From assembly GCA_963848415.1 (NCBI GenBank), contig CAWKDN010000002.1, positions 124,001-188,000 of the forward strand: a DNA stretch of 64,000 bases, read 5' to 3'. This document shows positions 16,187-24,908 of the stretch, piece by piece. The DNA comes from CAVQBC01 sp963848415. Its GTDB lineage: Bacteria > Actinomycetota > Thermoleophilia > Solirubrobacterales > Solirubrobacteraceae. The translations under genes and the position numbers were made by a program. Under the pieces are notes generated by a model. That model worked only from the letters and a program-made list of their open reading frames with translations. It searched no databases and was not told where the DNA came from. Numbering within the stretch: position 1 is the first letter of the stretch; each line of letters begins with the position of its first letter.

Positions 16187-18666
16187 GCGCCACGACCGAG
16201 GCCCCCGAGGGCACCGCTCCCGGCGGCAACGGCCACGTCGGCCGGTCGCTGAAGCGCAAGGAGGACCCGCGCCTGATCATGGGCCAGGGCACCTACGTGG
16301 AGGACATCGTGCTGCCCGGCATGCTCTACATGTCGATCGTCCGCTCGCCCGAGGCGCACGCGAACATCGTCTCCATCGACACCTCGGCGGCCAAGGCGGT
16401 CGAGGGCGTCGACGCGGTCTTCACCGGCGAGGACATGGGCGACCTTGCCGCCCCGTGCCCGATGGTGTGGGTGCCGCCGGGCGTCGAGGTCCACGTCCCC
16501 GAGCACTGGCCACTCGCGCGCGGCAAGGTCGGCTACTTCGGCCAGGCGGTCGCCGTCGTGCTCGGCCACGACAAGTACGCCGTGGTCGACGGCGCGGCGC
16601 AGGTGGTGGTGGAGTACGACCCGCTGCCCGTCGTGGTCGATCCCGAGGCCGCGCTCGAGGATGGCGCGCCGATCATCCACGAGGAGTTCGGGACCAACAA
16701 GGTCTTCGAGTGGTCGCTGCCCGGCGGCGACGTCCAGGCGGCCTTCGCGGACGCCGACGTCGTGGTCGAGAAGCGGATCGTCAACCACCGCACGGCCGGC
16801 GGGGCGATCGAGCCGCGCGGGACCGTCGCCGAGTGGCGTCAGGGCAAGCTCACCATGTGGAGCTCGACCCAGATCCCACACATCGCCCGCGTGATCCTCT
16901 GCATCCAGCTCGGGATCTCCGAGGACAAGATCCGCGTCGTCGCGCCGGAGGTCGGCGGCGGCTTCGGCTCCAAGCTGCAGGTCTACGGCGAGGAAGTGCT
17001 CGCGTGCTGGTGTGCCAAGAAGACCGGCAAGCCGGTGAAGTGGACGGCGACCCGCTCTGAGGACATGGCCACGACCCACCACGGGCGCGACCAGATCGAC
17101 TACGTGCGGATCGGGGCCAAGAAGGACGGCACCGTCACCGGCATCCACGCCAAGATCATCCAGGACCTGGGCTCCTACCACCTCATCGAGGGGCCGGTGA
17201 TCCCGACCTTCAGCGCGTGCGTGGTGGCCGGCTGTTACAAGTTCGCGGCGGTCCAGACCGACGTCATCGGGGTGTTCACCAACAAGCACACGACCGACGC
17301 CATCCGCGGCGCCGGGCGCCCCGAGGCGACCCACTTCATCGAGCTCACGATGGACGCGGTGGCCGAGGAGCTCGGGATGGACCCGCTCGAGCTGCGCCGC
17401 AAGAACTTCATCACGGACTTCCCCGCGCCGCTGCCGCACGGGTTCGTCTACGACTCGGGCGACTACCACGGCACGCTGGACAAGTGCCTGGAGATGCTCG
17501 ACCTCGACGCCTTCCGGCGCGAGCAGGCCGAGGCGCGCGAGCGCGGGGTCTACCGCGGCGTCGGCTTCTCGACCTACGTCGAGATCTGCGGCCTGGGCCC
17601 GTCGCGGGCGCTCGGCCCGGAGGGCTGGGGCATGCAGGGCGCCTACTTCGAGTCCGCCCAGGTGCGCGTGCACCCCACGGGCTCGGTGACCGCCTACACG
17701 GGCGCCTCGCCGCACGGCCAGGGGCACGAGACGGGCTTCGCCCAGATCGTGGCCGACCGGCTCGGGATCGATCCCCAGGTCGTCGACGTCATCAGCGGCG
17801 ACACCAACACCGGCCCGTTCGGCAAGAACACCTACGGGTCGCGCTCGCTCGCCGTCGGCGGGGAGGCGATCGCGCTGGCCACCGAGAAGGTGCAGGACAA
17901 GGCCAAGCGGATCGTCGCCCACAAGCTCGAGGCGGCGCCCGAGGACATCGAGGTCTCCGACGGCCGCTTCCAGGTCAAGGGCTCGCCCGACAAGGGGATG
18001 TCGATGGTCGACATCGCCGGCGAGGCCTACACCGGCATGGACCTGCCCGAGGGCATGGAGGCCGGGCTGGACGAGATCTCCTTCTACGACCCGGAGAACT
18101 TCGTCTGGCCGTTCGGGGCGCACGCGTGCGTCACCGAGGTCGACGCGGAGACCGGCAAGGTCGACGTCATCCGCTACGTCGCGGTCGACGACTGCGGGCC
18201 GGCGATCAACCCGATGCTGATCGACGGCCAGGTCCACGGCGGCGCGGTGCACGCCATCGGCCAGGCGCTCTACGAGCAGGTCGTCTACAACGAGGACGGC
18301 CAGCTGATCACCGGCACGTTCGTCGACTACGCGCTCCCGAGCGCCGCCGACGTGCCGAGCTTCGAGACGGCGCGGACGGAGACGCCCTCGCCGACGAACT
18401 CGCTCGGCGTCAAGGGCGTCGGCGAGGCGGCCACGATCGCCTGCTCGCCGGCCGTCGTGAGCTCGGTGATCGACGCGCTGCGCCCCTTGGGCGTGACGGA
18501 GCTGAACATGCCGCTCACGCCGATGCGGGTGTGGGAGGCCATCCAGGAGGCCAAGGGCAAGGGGAGCGGGCCCGCCGCCACCGAGCAGGGCAAGGCGGTC
18601 GGCGAGCACGGCGAGGGCGCCTCGGGCTCCGGACCGGCCTCGCCCGCGGAAGGGGGTGCGGCGTGA
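16183..18666 (+). CDS. coxL: Form II CO dehydrogenase-like Mo hydroxylase large subunit
   Basis: An 827-residue molybdopterin-cytosine-dinucleotide hydroxylase. 'GGGFGSK' and 'GQGHETGFAQI' bind the cofactor, and 'KGVGEAA' holds the catalytic Glu (residue 748). The active-site loop reads AIRGAGR (373-379), the form II type (AYRGAGR), not the AYxCSFR of true form I CO dehydrogenase, so there is no copper-binding Cys. Form II enzymes have uncertain substrates, probably aldehydes, aromatics or N-heterocycles. A strong AGGAGGT site precedes ATG 16183. Order S-L-M is typical of form II. Confidence 0.9.
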   Translation: MSATTEAPEGTAPGGNGHVGRSLKRKEDPRLIMGQGTYVEDIVLPGMLYMSIVRSPEAHANIVSIDTSAAKAVEGVDAVFTGEDMGDLAAPCPMVWVPPGVEVHVPEHWPLARGKVGYFGQAVAVVLGHDKYAVVDGAAQVVVEYDPLPVVVDPEAALEDGAPIIHEEFGTNKVFEWSLPGGDVQAAFADADVVVEKRIVNHRTAGGAIEPRGTVAEWRQGKLTMWSSTQIPHIARVILCIQLGISEDKIRVVAPEVGGGFGSKLQVYGEEVLACWCAKKTGKPVKWTATRSEDMATTHHGRDQIDYVRIGAKKDGTVTGIHAKIIQDLGSYHLIEGPVIPTFSACVVAGCYKFAAVQTDVIGVFTNKHTTDAIRGAGRPEATHFIELTMDAVAEELGMDPLELRRKNFITDFPAPLPHGFVYDSGDYHGTLDKCLEMLDLDAFRREQAEARERGVYRGVGFSTYVEICGLGPSRALGPEGWGMQGAYFESAQVRVHPTGSVTAYTGASPHGQGHETGFAQIVADRLGIDPQVVDVISGDTNTGPFGKNTYGSRSLAVGGEAIALATEKVQDKAKRIVAHKLEAAPEDIEVSDGRFQVKGSPDKGMSMVDIAGEAYTGMDLPEGMEAGLDEISFYDPENFVWPFGAHACVTEVDAETGKVDVIRYVAVDDCGPAINPMLIDGQVHGGAVHAIGQALYEQVVYNEDGQLITGTFVDYALPSAADVPSFETARTETPSPTNSLGVKGVGEAATIACSPAVVSSVIDALRPLGVTELNMPLTPMRVWEAIQEAKGKGSGPAATEQGKAVGEHGEGASGSGPASPAEGGAA

Positions 18667-19508
18667 TCCCCGCCGAGTTCGACTACGTGGCCCCGGCCTC
18701 GCTGGACGAGGCGCTGGCGGCCCTGCGCGACGGCGGCGAGGACGCGAAGGTCCTCGCCGGCGGGCACTCGCTGATCCCGCTGATGAAGCTCCGCCTGGCG
18801 GCGCCGACGCTGCTGGTGGACATCAACCGGGTCCCCGGGCTCGGCAGCATCGACCGCGAGAACGGCAGCTGGCGGCTGGGGGCGCTCACGCGCCACTACG
18901 CCGTTGCCTCCGAGCCCGCGATGGGACTGGCGGCGACAGCGGCGGCGACCATCGCCGATCCGCAGGTCCGCTACCGCGGCACGCTGGCCGGCTCGCTGGC
19001 CCACGGCGACCCGGCGTCCGACATGCCGGCGGTGCTGCTGGCCACGGAGGGCACGGTGACCATCACCGGCCCGTCGGGCCAGCGCGAGGTCGCGGCGGCG
19101 GACTTCTTCGAGGACTACCTCACCACCGCGGTGGGCGAGGGCGAGATCCTCACCGAGGTCCGCATCCCGGCGATGGACGGCTACGGGCACGGCTATGAGA
19201 AGTTCAACCGCCGCCAGGAGGACTGGGCGATGGTGGCCGTCTCGGCGCTGGTGAAGAAGGCCGGCGACGGCAGCTGCGAGGACGTCCGCGTCGGCCTCAC
19301 CCACATGGGCTCCGTGCCGCTGCGGGCGTCGGCGACGGAGGAGGCGCTGCGCGGCAAGCCGCTGGACGCCGGCTCGATCGCCGCCGCCGCCGAGCTGGCC
19401 GCGGAGGGCACCGAGCCGCCCGGCGACCTCAACGCGACGGCCGACTACAAGCGCCACCTGGCGCGCGTGCTGTGCCGGCGCGCGCTCGAGCAGGCGGCGG
19501 CGGGCTGA
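18663..19508 (+). CDS. coxM: Form II CO dehydrogenase-like medium subunit (FAD)
   Basis: A 281-residue flavoprotein of the PCMH fold that passes electrons from the Fe-S subunit to a quinone or other acceptor. FAD-binding motifs are 'VLAGGHSLIPLMKLRL' (about residue 32) and 'VRYRGTLAGSLAHGDPASD' (about 101). Start GTG 18663 overlaps the coxL stop. Length is normal (280-290). It completes the enzyme with coxS and coxL. Confidence 0.9.
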   Translation: MIPAEFDYVAPASLDEALAALRDGGEDAKVLAGGHSLIPLMKLRLAAPTLLVDINRVPGLGSIDRENGSWRLGALTRHYAVASEPAMGLAATAAATIADPQVRYRGTLAGSLAHGDPASDMPAVLLATEGTVTITGPSGQREVAAADFFEDYLTTAVGEGEILTEVRIPAMDGYGHGYEKFNRRQEDWAMVAVSALVKKAGDGSCEDVRVGLTHMGSVPLRASATEEALRGKPLDAGSIAAAAELAAEGTEPPGDLNATADYKRHLARVLCRRALEQAAAG

Positions 19509-19542
19509 CGAGAGCCGGCGAGCCGTCCGTCATCATCGGAGC

Positions 19543-20382
19543 GTGCGCTTCGAGAGCATCGACGACGTGACCCGGGCGCTGGCCGGCGAGGGCTACCTCG
19601 CCGGCCGGGGCCTGGCCACGTCGGTCTACCTGGCCGCCACGCTGGAGCAGCCCGTGCTGCTCGAGGGCGAGGCCGGCGTGGGCAAGACCGAGGTCGCCCG
19701 TGCGCTGGCGGCCGCCACCGGCGCCGAGCTGATCCGCCTGCAGTGCCACGAGGGGATCGACCTTCACCACGCCGTCTACGACTGGGACTACCAGCGCCAG
19801 CTGCTGGCCATCCGGGCGGCCGAGGCCGGTGCACCTGCGCGCGAGCTCTTCGGCCCGGAGTTCCTGCTGCGCCGGCCGCTGCTGGAGGCGCTCGAGCACG
19901 ACGGCGACGTCGTGCTGCTGATCGACGAGGTCGACCGCGCCGACGACGAGTTCGAGGCCTTCCTGCTCGAGTTCCTCTCGGACTTCCAGATCTCGATCCC
20001 CGAGCTCGGCACGGTGACGGCCTCGGCGCGGCCGCTGGTCGTGCTGACCTCCAACCGCACGCGCGAGCTGCACGACGCGCTCAAGCGCCGCTGCCTGTAT
20101 CACTGGATCGACTACCCGGACCGCGCCCGCGAGGCCGAGATCGTGCGCGCCCGGCTGCCCGGCGTGCCCGAGGCGATCGCCGAGCGCGTGTCGGCTGCCG
20201 TCGCCCGGCTGCGCCGCGAGGAGCTCTACAAGCTGCCCGGCGTGGGGGAGACGATCACCTGGGCGCGGGCGCTGATCGCCCTCGACGCCGACGGCGACCT
20301 CGAGGAGACGCTGGGCGTCGCGCTCAAGGTCCGCGAGGACGTCGACCGCGTGCGCGAGCTGGGGGTGCTGCGCGATGCCTGA
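19543..20382 (+). CDS. coxD: MoxR/CoxD-type AAA+ ATPase (second copy)
   Basis: A 279-residue ATPase clearly related to the copy at 12.9 kb. Walker A 'GEAGVGKT' about residue 42, Walker B 'VVLLIDEVDRADDE', sensor 1 'VVLTSNRTREL'. The 'EFEAFLLEFLSDFQ' helix is nearly identical in both. This one lacks the inserted 'QEDVFFSERF' segment length and the His-rich tail. Its position directly after coxSLM and before a VWA gene is the usual coxD position. Start GTG 19543. Confidence 0.9.
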   Translation: MRFESIDDVTRALAGEGYLAGRGLATSVYLAATLEQPVLLEGEAGVGKTEVARALAAATGAELIRLQCHEGIDLHHAVYDWDYQRQLLAIRAAEAGAPARELFGPEFLLRRPLLEALEHDGDVVLLIDEVDRADDEFEAFLLEFLSDFQISIPELGTVTASARPLVVLTSNRTRELHDALKRRCLYHWIDYPDRAREAEIVRARLPGVPEAIAERVSAAVARLRREELYKLPGVGETITWARALIALDADGDLEETLGVALKVREDVDRVRELGVLRDA

Positions 20383-21499
20383 GGCCGCGCACCCGGTGAC
20401 CGAGCGGCTCTCGGCGCTCGCGGCGACGATGCGCGACGGTGGCGCGCGCGTCGGGCTGGGCGAGCTGCTCAGCTCCCACCGGGCACTGAGCGCCGTCGAC
20501 GCCGCGTCGCGCACCGACGCCTACTTCGCCCTGCGCGCCGCGCTGTGCTCGACGCGCGCGGAGCTGGCGCTCTTCGACGAGGCGTTCGACACGGTCTTCG
20601 CGGAGGCCGGCGAGGACCGCGGCCCGCTCGCCGACCTGGCCGGCATCCCGAGCGCGATCCTGCCGCGGGCGGGCGTGCCCGGCCCCGACCCGCGCCCGGC
20701 GGAGCTCGAGCTCCAGCCGGTCCCGGCCGCCTGGAGCGAGACGGAGCTCCTGCGGATCAAGGACTTCGCGCTCTACACCGACGCCGAGCGCGCCGGCGCC
20801 CGCGCGCTGCTCGCGCGCCTGGCCGCCCGCGGGCCGCAGCGCCTGAGCCGCCGCACACGGCCGACGCGCCGGCGGCGCGAGATCCACGACCTGCGGGCGA
20901 CGATGCGCGCGTCGCTGCGCCACGGCGGCGAGCTGATGGAGCGCCGCTACCGCGAGCCCTCCGAGCGCCCGCGCCGGCTCGTGCTGGTGTGCGACGTCTC
21001 CGGCTCGATGGCGCCCTACGCGCGCATGCTGCTGCAGTACCTGCAGGCGTGCGTGGCCGCCCGCCGCCGCGTCGAGGCGTTCGCCTTCGGCACCCGCCTG
21101 ACCCGCCTGACCCGTGAGCTGGAGGGGCGCGACCCCGACCGCGCGCTGCGCCGCGCGACCGACCACGTGGTCGACATGGCGGGCGGGACGCGCATCGGCG
21201 AGGCGATCGGGACGCTCAACCGCGAGCACGGCCGGCGCATCGGGCGCGGCGCGATCGTCGTCGTGCTCTCCGACGGCTGGGATCGCGGCGACCCGGAGGA
21301 GCTGGCCGCCGAGATGGCCCGCCTGCGCCGCTGCGCGCACCGCGTGTTGTGGCTGAACCCGCTCGCCGCCGACCCGCGCTACGAGCCGCTCACGCGCGGC
21401 ATGCGGGCGTCGCTGCCGCACGTGGACCACCTGCTGCCCGGCAATTCCATCGCCTCGCTGGAGGCGCTGGCCGACCTGATGGAGGAGGGGATGGCATGA
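20375..21499 (+). CDS. coxE: VWA-domain protein, CoxE-like (second copy)
   Basis: A 374-residue protein with a C-terminal von Willebrand A domain whose MIDAS motif is canonical: 'LVLVCDVSGSMAPY' near residue 205, then 'AGGTRIGEAIGTLN' and 'VVVLSDGWDRGD'. The N-terminal half is the helical CoxE region. It overlaps coxD by 8 bp and the next gene by 4 bp (ATGA), so it is translationally coupled on both sides. Expected to work with CoxD in maturation of the Mo hydroxylase. Confidence 0.9.
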   Translation: MPEAAHPVTERLSALAATMRDGGARVGLGELLSSHRALSAVDAASRTDAYFALRAALCSTRAELALFDEAFDTVFAEAGEDRGPLADLAGIPSAILPRAGVPGPDPRPAELELQPVPAAWSETELLRIKDFALYTDAERAGARALLARLAARGPQRLSRRTRPTRRRREIHDLRATMRASLRHGGELMERRYREPSERPRRLVLVCDVSGSMAPYARMLLQYLQACVAARRRVEAFAFGTRLTRLTRELEGRDPDRALRRATDHVVDMAGGTRIGEAIGTLNREHGRRIGRGAIVVVLSDGWDRGDPEELAAEMARLRRCAHRVLWLNPLAADPRYEPLTRGMRASLPHVDHLLPGNSIASLEALADLMEEGMA

Positions 21500-21810
21500 A
21501 GGACGTGCTCGAGGAGGTCGACGCCTGGACGGCGCGCGGCGACGCGGTGGCGGTGGCCACGGTGGTCGGCGTCAAGCGCTCCGCCCCGCGCCCGCCCGGG
21601 ACCAAGATGGCGATCAACGAGCACGGCGAGATCGTCGGTGCCGTGTCCGGGGGCTGCGTCGAGGGCGCGGTGGTCGAGGCCGCCGAGGAGGTCCTCGCCG
21701 GCGGCGCGCCGCGGCTGCTGCACTACGGCATCGCCGACGAGGAGGCGTGGGACGTCGGGCTGCCCTGCGGCGGGGAGATCGACGTGTGGCTGGAGCGCTA
21801 CGAGTCGTGA
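21496..21810 (+). CDS. XdhC/CoxI N-terminal domain protein
   Basis: A 104-residue protein equal to the first domain (XdhC_CoxI) of Mo-enzyme maturation factor XdhC: 'AVATVVGVKRSAPRPPGTKM', then 'GAVSGGCVEGAVVEAA' and 'GLPCGGEIDVWLE'. XdhC protects and sulfurates the Mo cofactor before insertion. The second domain is encoded by the next gene in a different phase, with GTGA overlap, so XdhC is split over two genes here. Start ATG 21496 overlaps the coxE stop. Confidence 0.88.
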   Translation: MKDVLEEVDAWTARGDAVAVATVVGVKRSAPRPPGTKMAINEHGEIVGAVSGGCVEGAVVEAAEEVLAGGAPRLLHYGIADEEAWDVGLPCGGEIDVWLERYES

Positions 21811-22571
21811 GCGGGCCGCAGGCCGCCTTCGCCGACGCGGCGCGCGCGGATCTCCGCGCCGCCCTCGTCACCGTGCTCGCGGGGCCCGATCCCGGCGCCA
21901 AGCTCTTCGTCGCGCCCGACGGGACCCGGCAGGGGACGCTCGGCTCCCCCGAGCTCGACGCCGCGGCGGCCGCGGCCGCCGACGAGCTGATGTGGGCCGA
22001 GCGCTCCGAGCGCCGCGAGGCCGACGGCGCGACGCTGTTCGTCGACAGCACCTTCCCGCCGCCGCGGCTGTTCGTCTTCGGCGCGGTCGACTTCGCCGCC
22101 CAGCTGTGCAAGCTCGCCCGCGCCGTCGGCTGGCGGCCGTTCGTGGTCGACCCGCGGGCGCGCTTCGCCCAGCCGGCGCGCTTCCCCGACGCCGAGCGCG
22201 TCGTGGCGGCGTGGCCGCAGGCGGCCTTCGCCGAGCTGGGCGGGATCGACCGCGCGACGGCGATCGCGGTGCTGACCCACGACCCCAAGCTCGACGACGC
22301 GGCGCTGCAGATCGCGCTCGCCTCCGAGGCGCCCTACATCGGCGCCATGGGCTCGCGCCGGGCGCAGGCCAAGCGCCGCGACCGCCTGCTCGAGCTCGGC
22401 ATCTCCGAGGCCGACCAGGCGCGCATCTCGGCGCCGATCGGGCTCGACCTCGGCGCGCTCAGCGCGGAGGAGACCGCGCTCTCGATCATGAGCGAGATCG
22501 TCGCCATGCGCCACGGCCGCGAGGGCGGCCGGCTGGCCAACGCCCGCGGGCGCATCCACGAGGTGGTGTGA
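21807..22571 (+). CDS. XdhC Rossmann-domain protein
   Basis: A 254-residue protein. The C-terminal half is the XdhC Rossmann domain: 'LFVFGAVDFAAQLCKLARAV', 'FVVDPRARFA', 'IAVLTHDPKLDDAAL' and 'YIGAMGSRRAQAKRRDRL'. It complements the N-terminal domain protein just upstream. The first 80 residues are a separate, poorly conserved segment. Start GTG 21807 and stop TGA 22569-22571 both overlap neighbours, so stoichiometric expression with XdhC-N and the MocA-like protein is likely. Confidence 0.88.
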   Translation: MSGPQAAFADAARADLRAALVTVLAGPDPGAKLFVAPDGTRQGTLGSPELDAAAAAAADELMWAERSERREADGATLFVDSTFPPPRLFVFGAVDFAAQLCKLARAVGWRPFVVDPRARFAQPARFPDAERVVAAWPQAAFAELGGIDRATAIAVLTHDPKLDDAALQIALASEAPYIGAMGSRRAQAKRRDRLLELGISEADQARISAPIGLDLGALSAEETALSIMSEIVAMRHGREGGRLANARGRIHEVV

Positions 22572-23161
22572 GCGGCGGCGTCGGCGGGCTGCTGCTCGCC
22601 GCCGGCGCGGGGCGGCGCTTCGGCGGCGTCAAGCAGCTCGCCGAGCTCGACGGGCGCCCGCTGCTCGACCACGCCCTGGACGCGCTCGCCGGCGTGCCGG
22701 CGCTCGACCCGCTGGTGCTGGTGCTCGGCGCGGCGGCGGAGGAGATCCGCGCCGCGGTCGACGTGAGCGGCTTCGAGGTCGTCGTCTGCGCCGACTGGGA
22801 CGAAGGCCAGTCGGCGTCGCTGCGCTGCGGCGTCGCGGCGCTCGCAGACGCCGAGGCGGCGATCGTCACGCTCGGCGACCAGCCGTTCATCACCCCGCAG
22901 GTGATCGCCGGCGTGCTCGACTACCGCGCGCCGCGGCGCTACGCGGCCGTGCGGGCGACCTACGACGGCAAGCCGAGCCACCCGGTGCTGCTCGAGCGCC
23001 GCCTGCTCGACCGCGTCGGCGAGCTGCGCGGGGACGTCGGCTTCCGCGACCTGCTGGCGGGCGCGACGGTCCGCGAGTGGGAGTGCGGCCAGCTCGCCGA
23101 TCCCGCCGACATCGACACGCCGGAGGCGCTGGGGACCCCTAGGGCGTCAAGGCGACCTTGA
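22568..23161 (+). CDS. MocA-like molybdenum cofactor cytidylyltransferase
   Basis: A 197-residue nucleotidyltransferase. 'LLLAAGAGRRFGGVKQLAEL' near the start is the NTP-binding signature of MobA/MocA proteins, 'VTLGDQPFI' carries the metal-binding Asp, and 'KPSHPVLLER' is typical of MocA. The expected reaction adds CMP to Mo-molybdopterin, giving the dinucleotide cofactor needed by xanthine-oxidase-family enzymes such as CoxL. Start GTG 22568. The last 23 bp overlap the convergent alcohol dehydrogenase gene. Confidence 0.87.
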   Translation: MSGGVGGLLLAAGAGRRFGGVKQLAELDGRPLLDHALDALAGVPALDPLVLVLGAAAEEIRAAVDVSGFEVVVCADWDEGQSASLRCGVAALADAEAAIVTLGDQPFITPQVIAGVLDYRAPRRYAAVRATYDGKPSHPVLLERRLLDRVGELRGDVGFRDLLAGATVREWECGQLADPADIDTPEALGTPRASRRP

Positions 23162-24176
23162 GCGCGCCGTCGGCGCTCATGGCCTCGATCGCGTCCTCGA
23201 CCTCGGCGATCCCGAAGCGGTGGGTGATCAGCGCGGCGGTCGCGACGCGGTCGGTGGCGATCAGCTGCAGCGCGGTCTCGACGTCGGCCCGTCGGGTGTT
23301 GGACGTCCCGCTGAGGCGGACCTGCTTGTAGTGGATCTCGTTGGCCGAGATCTCGGCCGTCCCGTCGCCCTTGAAGCCGGCGAACAGGCACACCCGGCCG
23401 CCGACGCGGCTGAGCTCGATCGCCTGCTGGGCCAGCTCGGGCACGCCGACGCACACGTAGGTGGAGTCCACCCCGACGCCGCCGGTCACCTCCTCGACGA
23501 CCGCCGCCAGGTCCTCCGACGTGGGGTCGACGGCGACGGTCGCGCCGAGCGACTCCGCGACCTCGCGGCGCCCGGCCGAGCGCTGGGAGACGATCACCGC
23601 GCGAGCGCCGGAGAGCAGCGCAACCTGCAGGTGCAGCAGCCCGATCGGCCCGGCGCCCATGATCAGCGCGACGTCCCCGGGCTCGACGGGCGACCAGCGC
23701 TGCCCGGTCATGACGCAGGCCAGCGGCTCGGCCAGCGCCAGGCGCTCTGACGGGACGTCCTCGTGGGCGACCATCAGGCAGCCGGCCTGCACGCCGTCGG
23801 CGGGCACGAGCATGTAGTCGGCCATGCCGCCGTCGACGGAGTAGCCCATCAGGCGCAGGTTGCGGCACATGTTCTCGAGGTCGTGCCGGCACTCCCAGCA
23901 GTGGCGGCACGGGATGCCGGGCGCCATCGCCACGGGCGCGCCGGTCTCGAAGCCCTCGACGCCCTGGCCGACCTCGGCCACGTGGCCGGCGGTCTCGTGG
24001 CCGAGCACGACCGGCAGCTCGACGTAGGACGTCTTCTCGCCGCGGGCGATCCGCAGGTCGGTGCCGCAGATGGTGTTCGCGCCGACCTTGACGAGCACCT
24101 CGCCCGGGCCCGGCGAGGGCGTCTCGATCTCCTCGGTGGACAGCTCGTTCGGGCGGTGCAGGACGGCGGCCTTCAT
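23139..24176 (-). CDS. Zinc-dependent medium-chain alcohol/polyol dehydrogenase
   Basis: A 345-residue MDR-superfamily enzyme. Catalytic Zn ligands lie in 'TICGTDLRI' (Cys) and 'LGHETAGHV' (His, Glu); structural Zn cysteines in 'PCRHCWECRHDLENMC'; the NAD(P) loop is 'IMGAGPIGLLHLQ' near residue 172. The nearest functional types are sorbitol, threonine and similar polyol dehydrogenases. It is divergent from the epimerase gene, hinting at sugar or polyol use. Converges with the MocA-like gene. Confidence 0.85.
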   Translation of the reverse strand: MKAAVLHRPNELSTEEIETPSPGPGEVLVKVGANTICGTDLRIARGEKTSYVELPVVLGHETAGHVAEVGQGVEGFETGAPVAMAPGIPCRHCWECRHDLENMCRNLRLMGYSVDGGMADYMLVPADGVQAGCLMVAHEDVPSERLALAEPLACVMTGQRWSPVEPGDVALIMGAGPIGLLHLQVALLSGARAVIVSQRSAGRREVAESLGATVAVDPTSEDLAAVVEEVTGGVGVDSTYVCVGVPELAQQAIELSRVGGRVCLFAGFKGDGTAEISANEIHYKQVRLSGTSNTRRADVETALQLIATDRVATAALITHRFGIAEVEDAIEAMSADGALKVALTP

Positions 24177-24256
24177 GGCCGGGATCCTAGGCTGTCGGTC
24201 GTGGTGCCGCCGCCCGCCCTCCGCCCCCTGCTGAGACGGCGCTTCGGCTACCGGTG

Positions 24257-24895
24257 ATGCGCGCCTGGGTGTCGCTGTGGTCGGCCGACCCGCTCGCGCT
24301 GGGCCGCGACGTCGATCGCCTCGCCGCGGTCGCCGACGGCTTCCACGTCGACGTCGTCGACGGCCACTTCGCCCCGCACCTGCTCTTCGGGCCCGACACG
24401 GTGCGCGCCCTGGCGGCGCGCGCGGCCGGACCCGTCATCGACGTGCATCTGATGGTCGCCGACGCCGACGCCTGGATCGACCCGTTCGCCGACGCGGGCG
24501 CCGGCCTGATCACCGTCCACGCGCAGACGTGCGCCGATCCGCGGGCCACGCTCGAGCGGATCGCCGCTCGCGGGGTGCGGCCGGGGCTGGCGCTGGGCCT
24601 CGAGGACCCGGTCGAGCTGGCGGTCGGCCTGCTCGGCCACGTGCGGCGGGTGCTGGTCATGGGCACGGCGCTCGGCGTCAAGGGCGTCGGCCTGGACTCG
24701 CGCACGCCGGCCCGCGTGCGGGCGCTCGTGTCCGCTGCCGCCGCGGCGGACGTCGAGATCGTCGTGGACGGCGGCATCCGGCCCGGCACCGTCGGCGCGC
24801 TCGCAGCGGCGGGCGCGGACGGCGTCGTGCCGGGCTCGCTGGTCTTCGGCGCGGAGGACCCGGTCGAGGCGGTGCGGGCGCTGCACCGGCTCTGA
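24257..24895 (+). CDS. Ribulose-phosphate 3-epimerase-family protein
   Basis: A 212-residue TIM-barrel epimerase. Metal and catalytic residues are visible in 'FHVDVVDGHFAP' (Asp), 'VIDVHLMV' (His) and 'EIVVDGGIRPGT' (Asp), with a phosphate-binding 'GADGVVPGSLVFG' at the end. The N-terminal strand is unusual (WVSLWSADPLAL instead of the normal SxLSADF), so the enzyme may act on a sugar phosphate other than ribulose 5-phosphate. Start ATG 24257; an in-frame GTG lies one codon earlier. Confidence 0.8.
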   Translation: MRAWVSLWSADPLALGRDVDRLAAVADGFHVDVVDGHFAPHLLFGPDTVRALAARAAGPVIDVHLMVADADAWIDPFADAGAGLITVHAQTCADPRATLERIAARGVRPGLALGLEDPVELAVGLLGHVRRVLVMGTALGVKGVGLDSRTPARVRALVSAAAAADVEIVVDGGIRPGTVGALAAAGADGVVPGSLVFGAEDPVEAVRALHRL

Positions 24896-24908
24896 CCGGC
24901 CTCTCGGC

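Noticed and set aside
16168..18609. 813-codon minus-strand open frame opposite coxL
   Set aside because: Exact antisense of coxL with shadow codon bias.
16183..18666. True (form I, Mo-Cu) carbon monoxide dehydrogenase
   Set aside because: The active-site loop lacks the Cys of AYxCSFR and reads AIRGAGR, and the gene order is S-L-M, so it is form II.
17217..19508. 763-codon plus frame read as one protein
   Set aside because: Only its last 281 codons are real (coxM); the first part is an out-of-phase reading of coxL.
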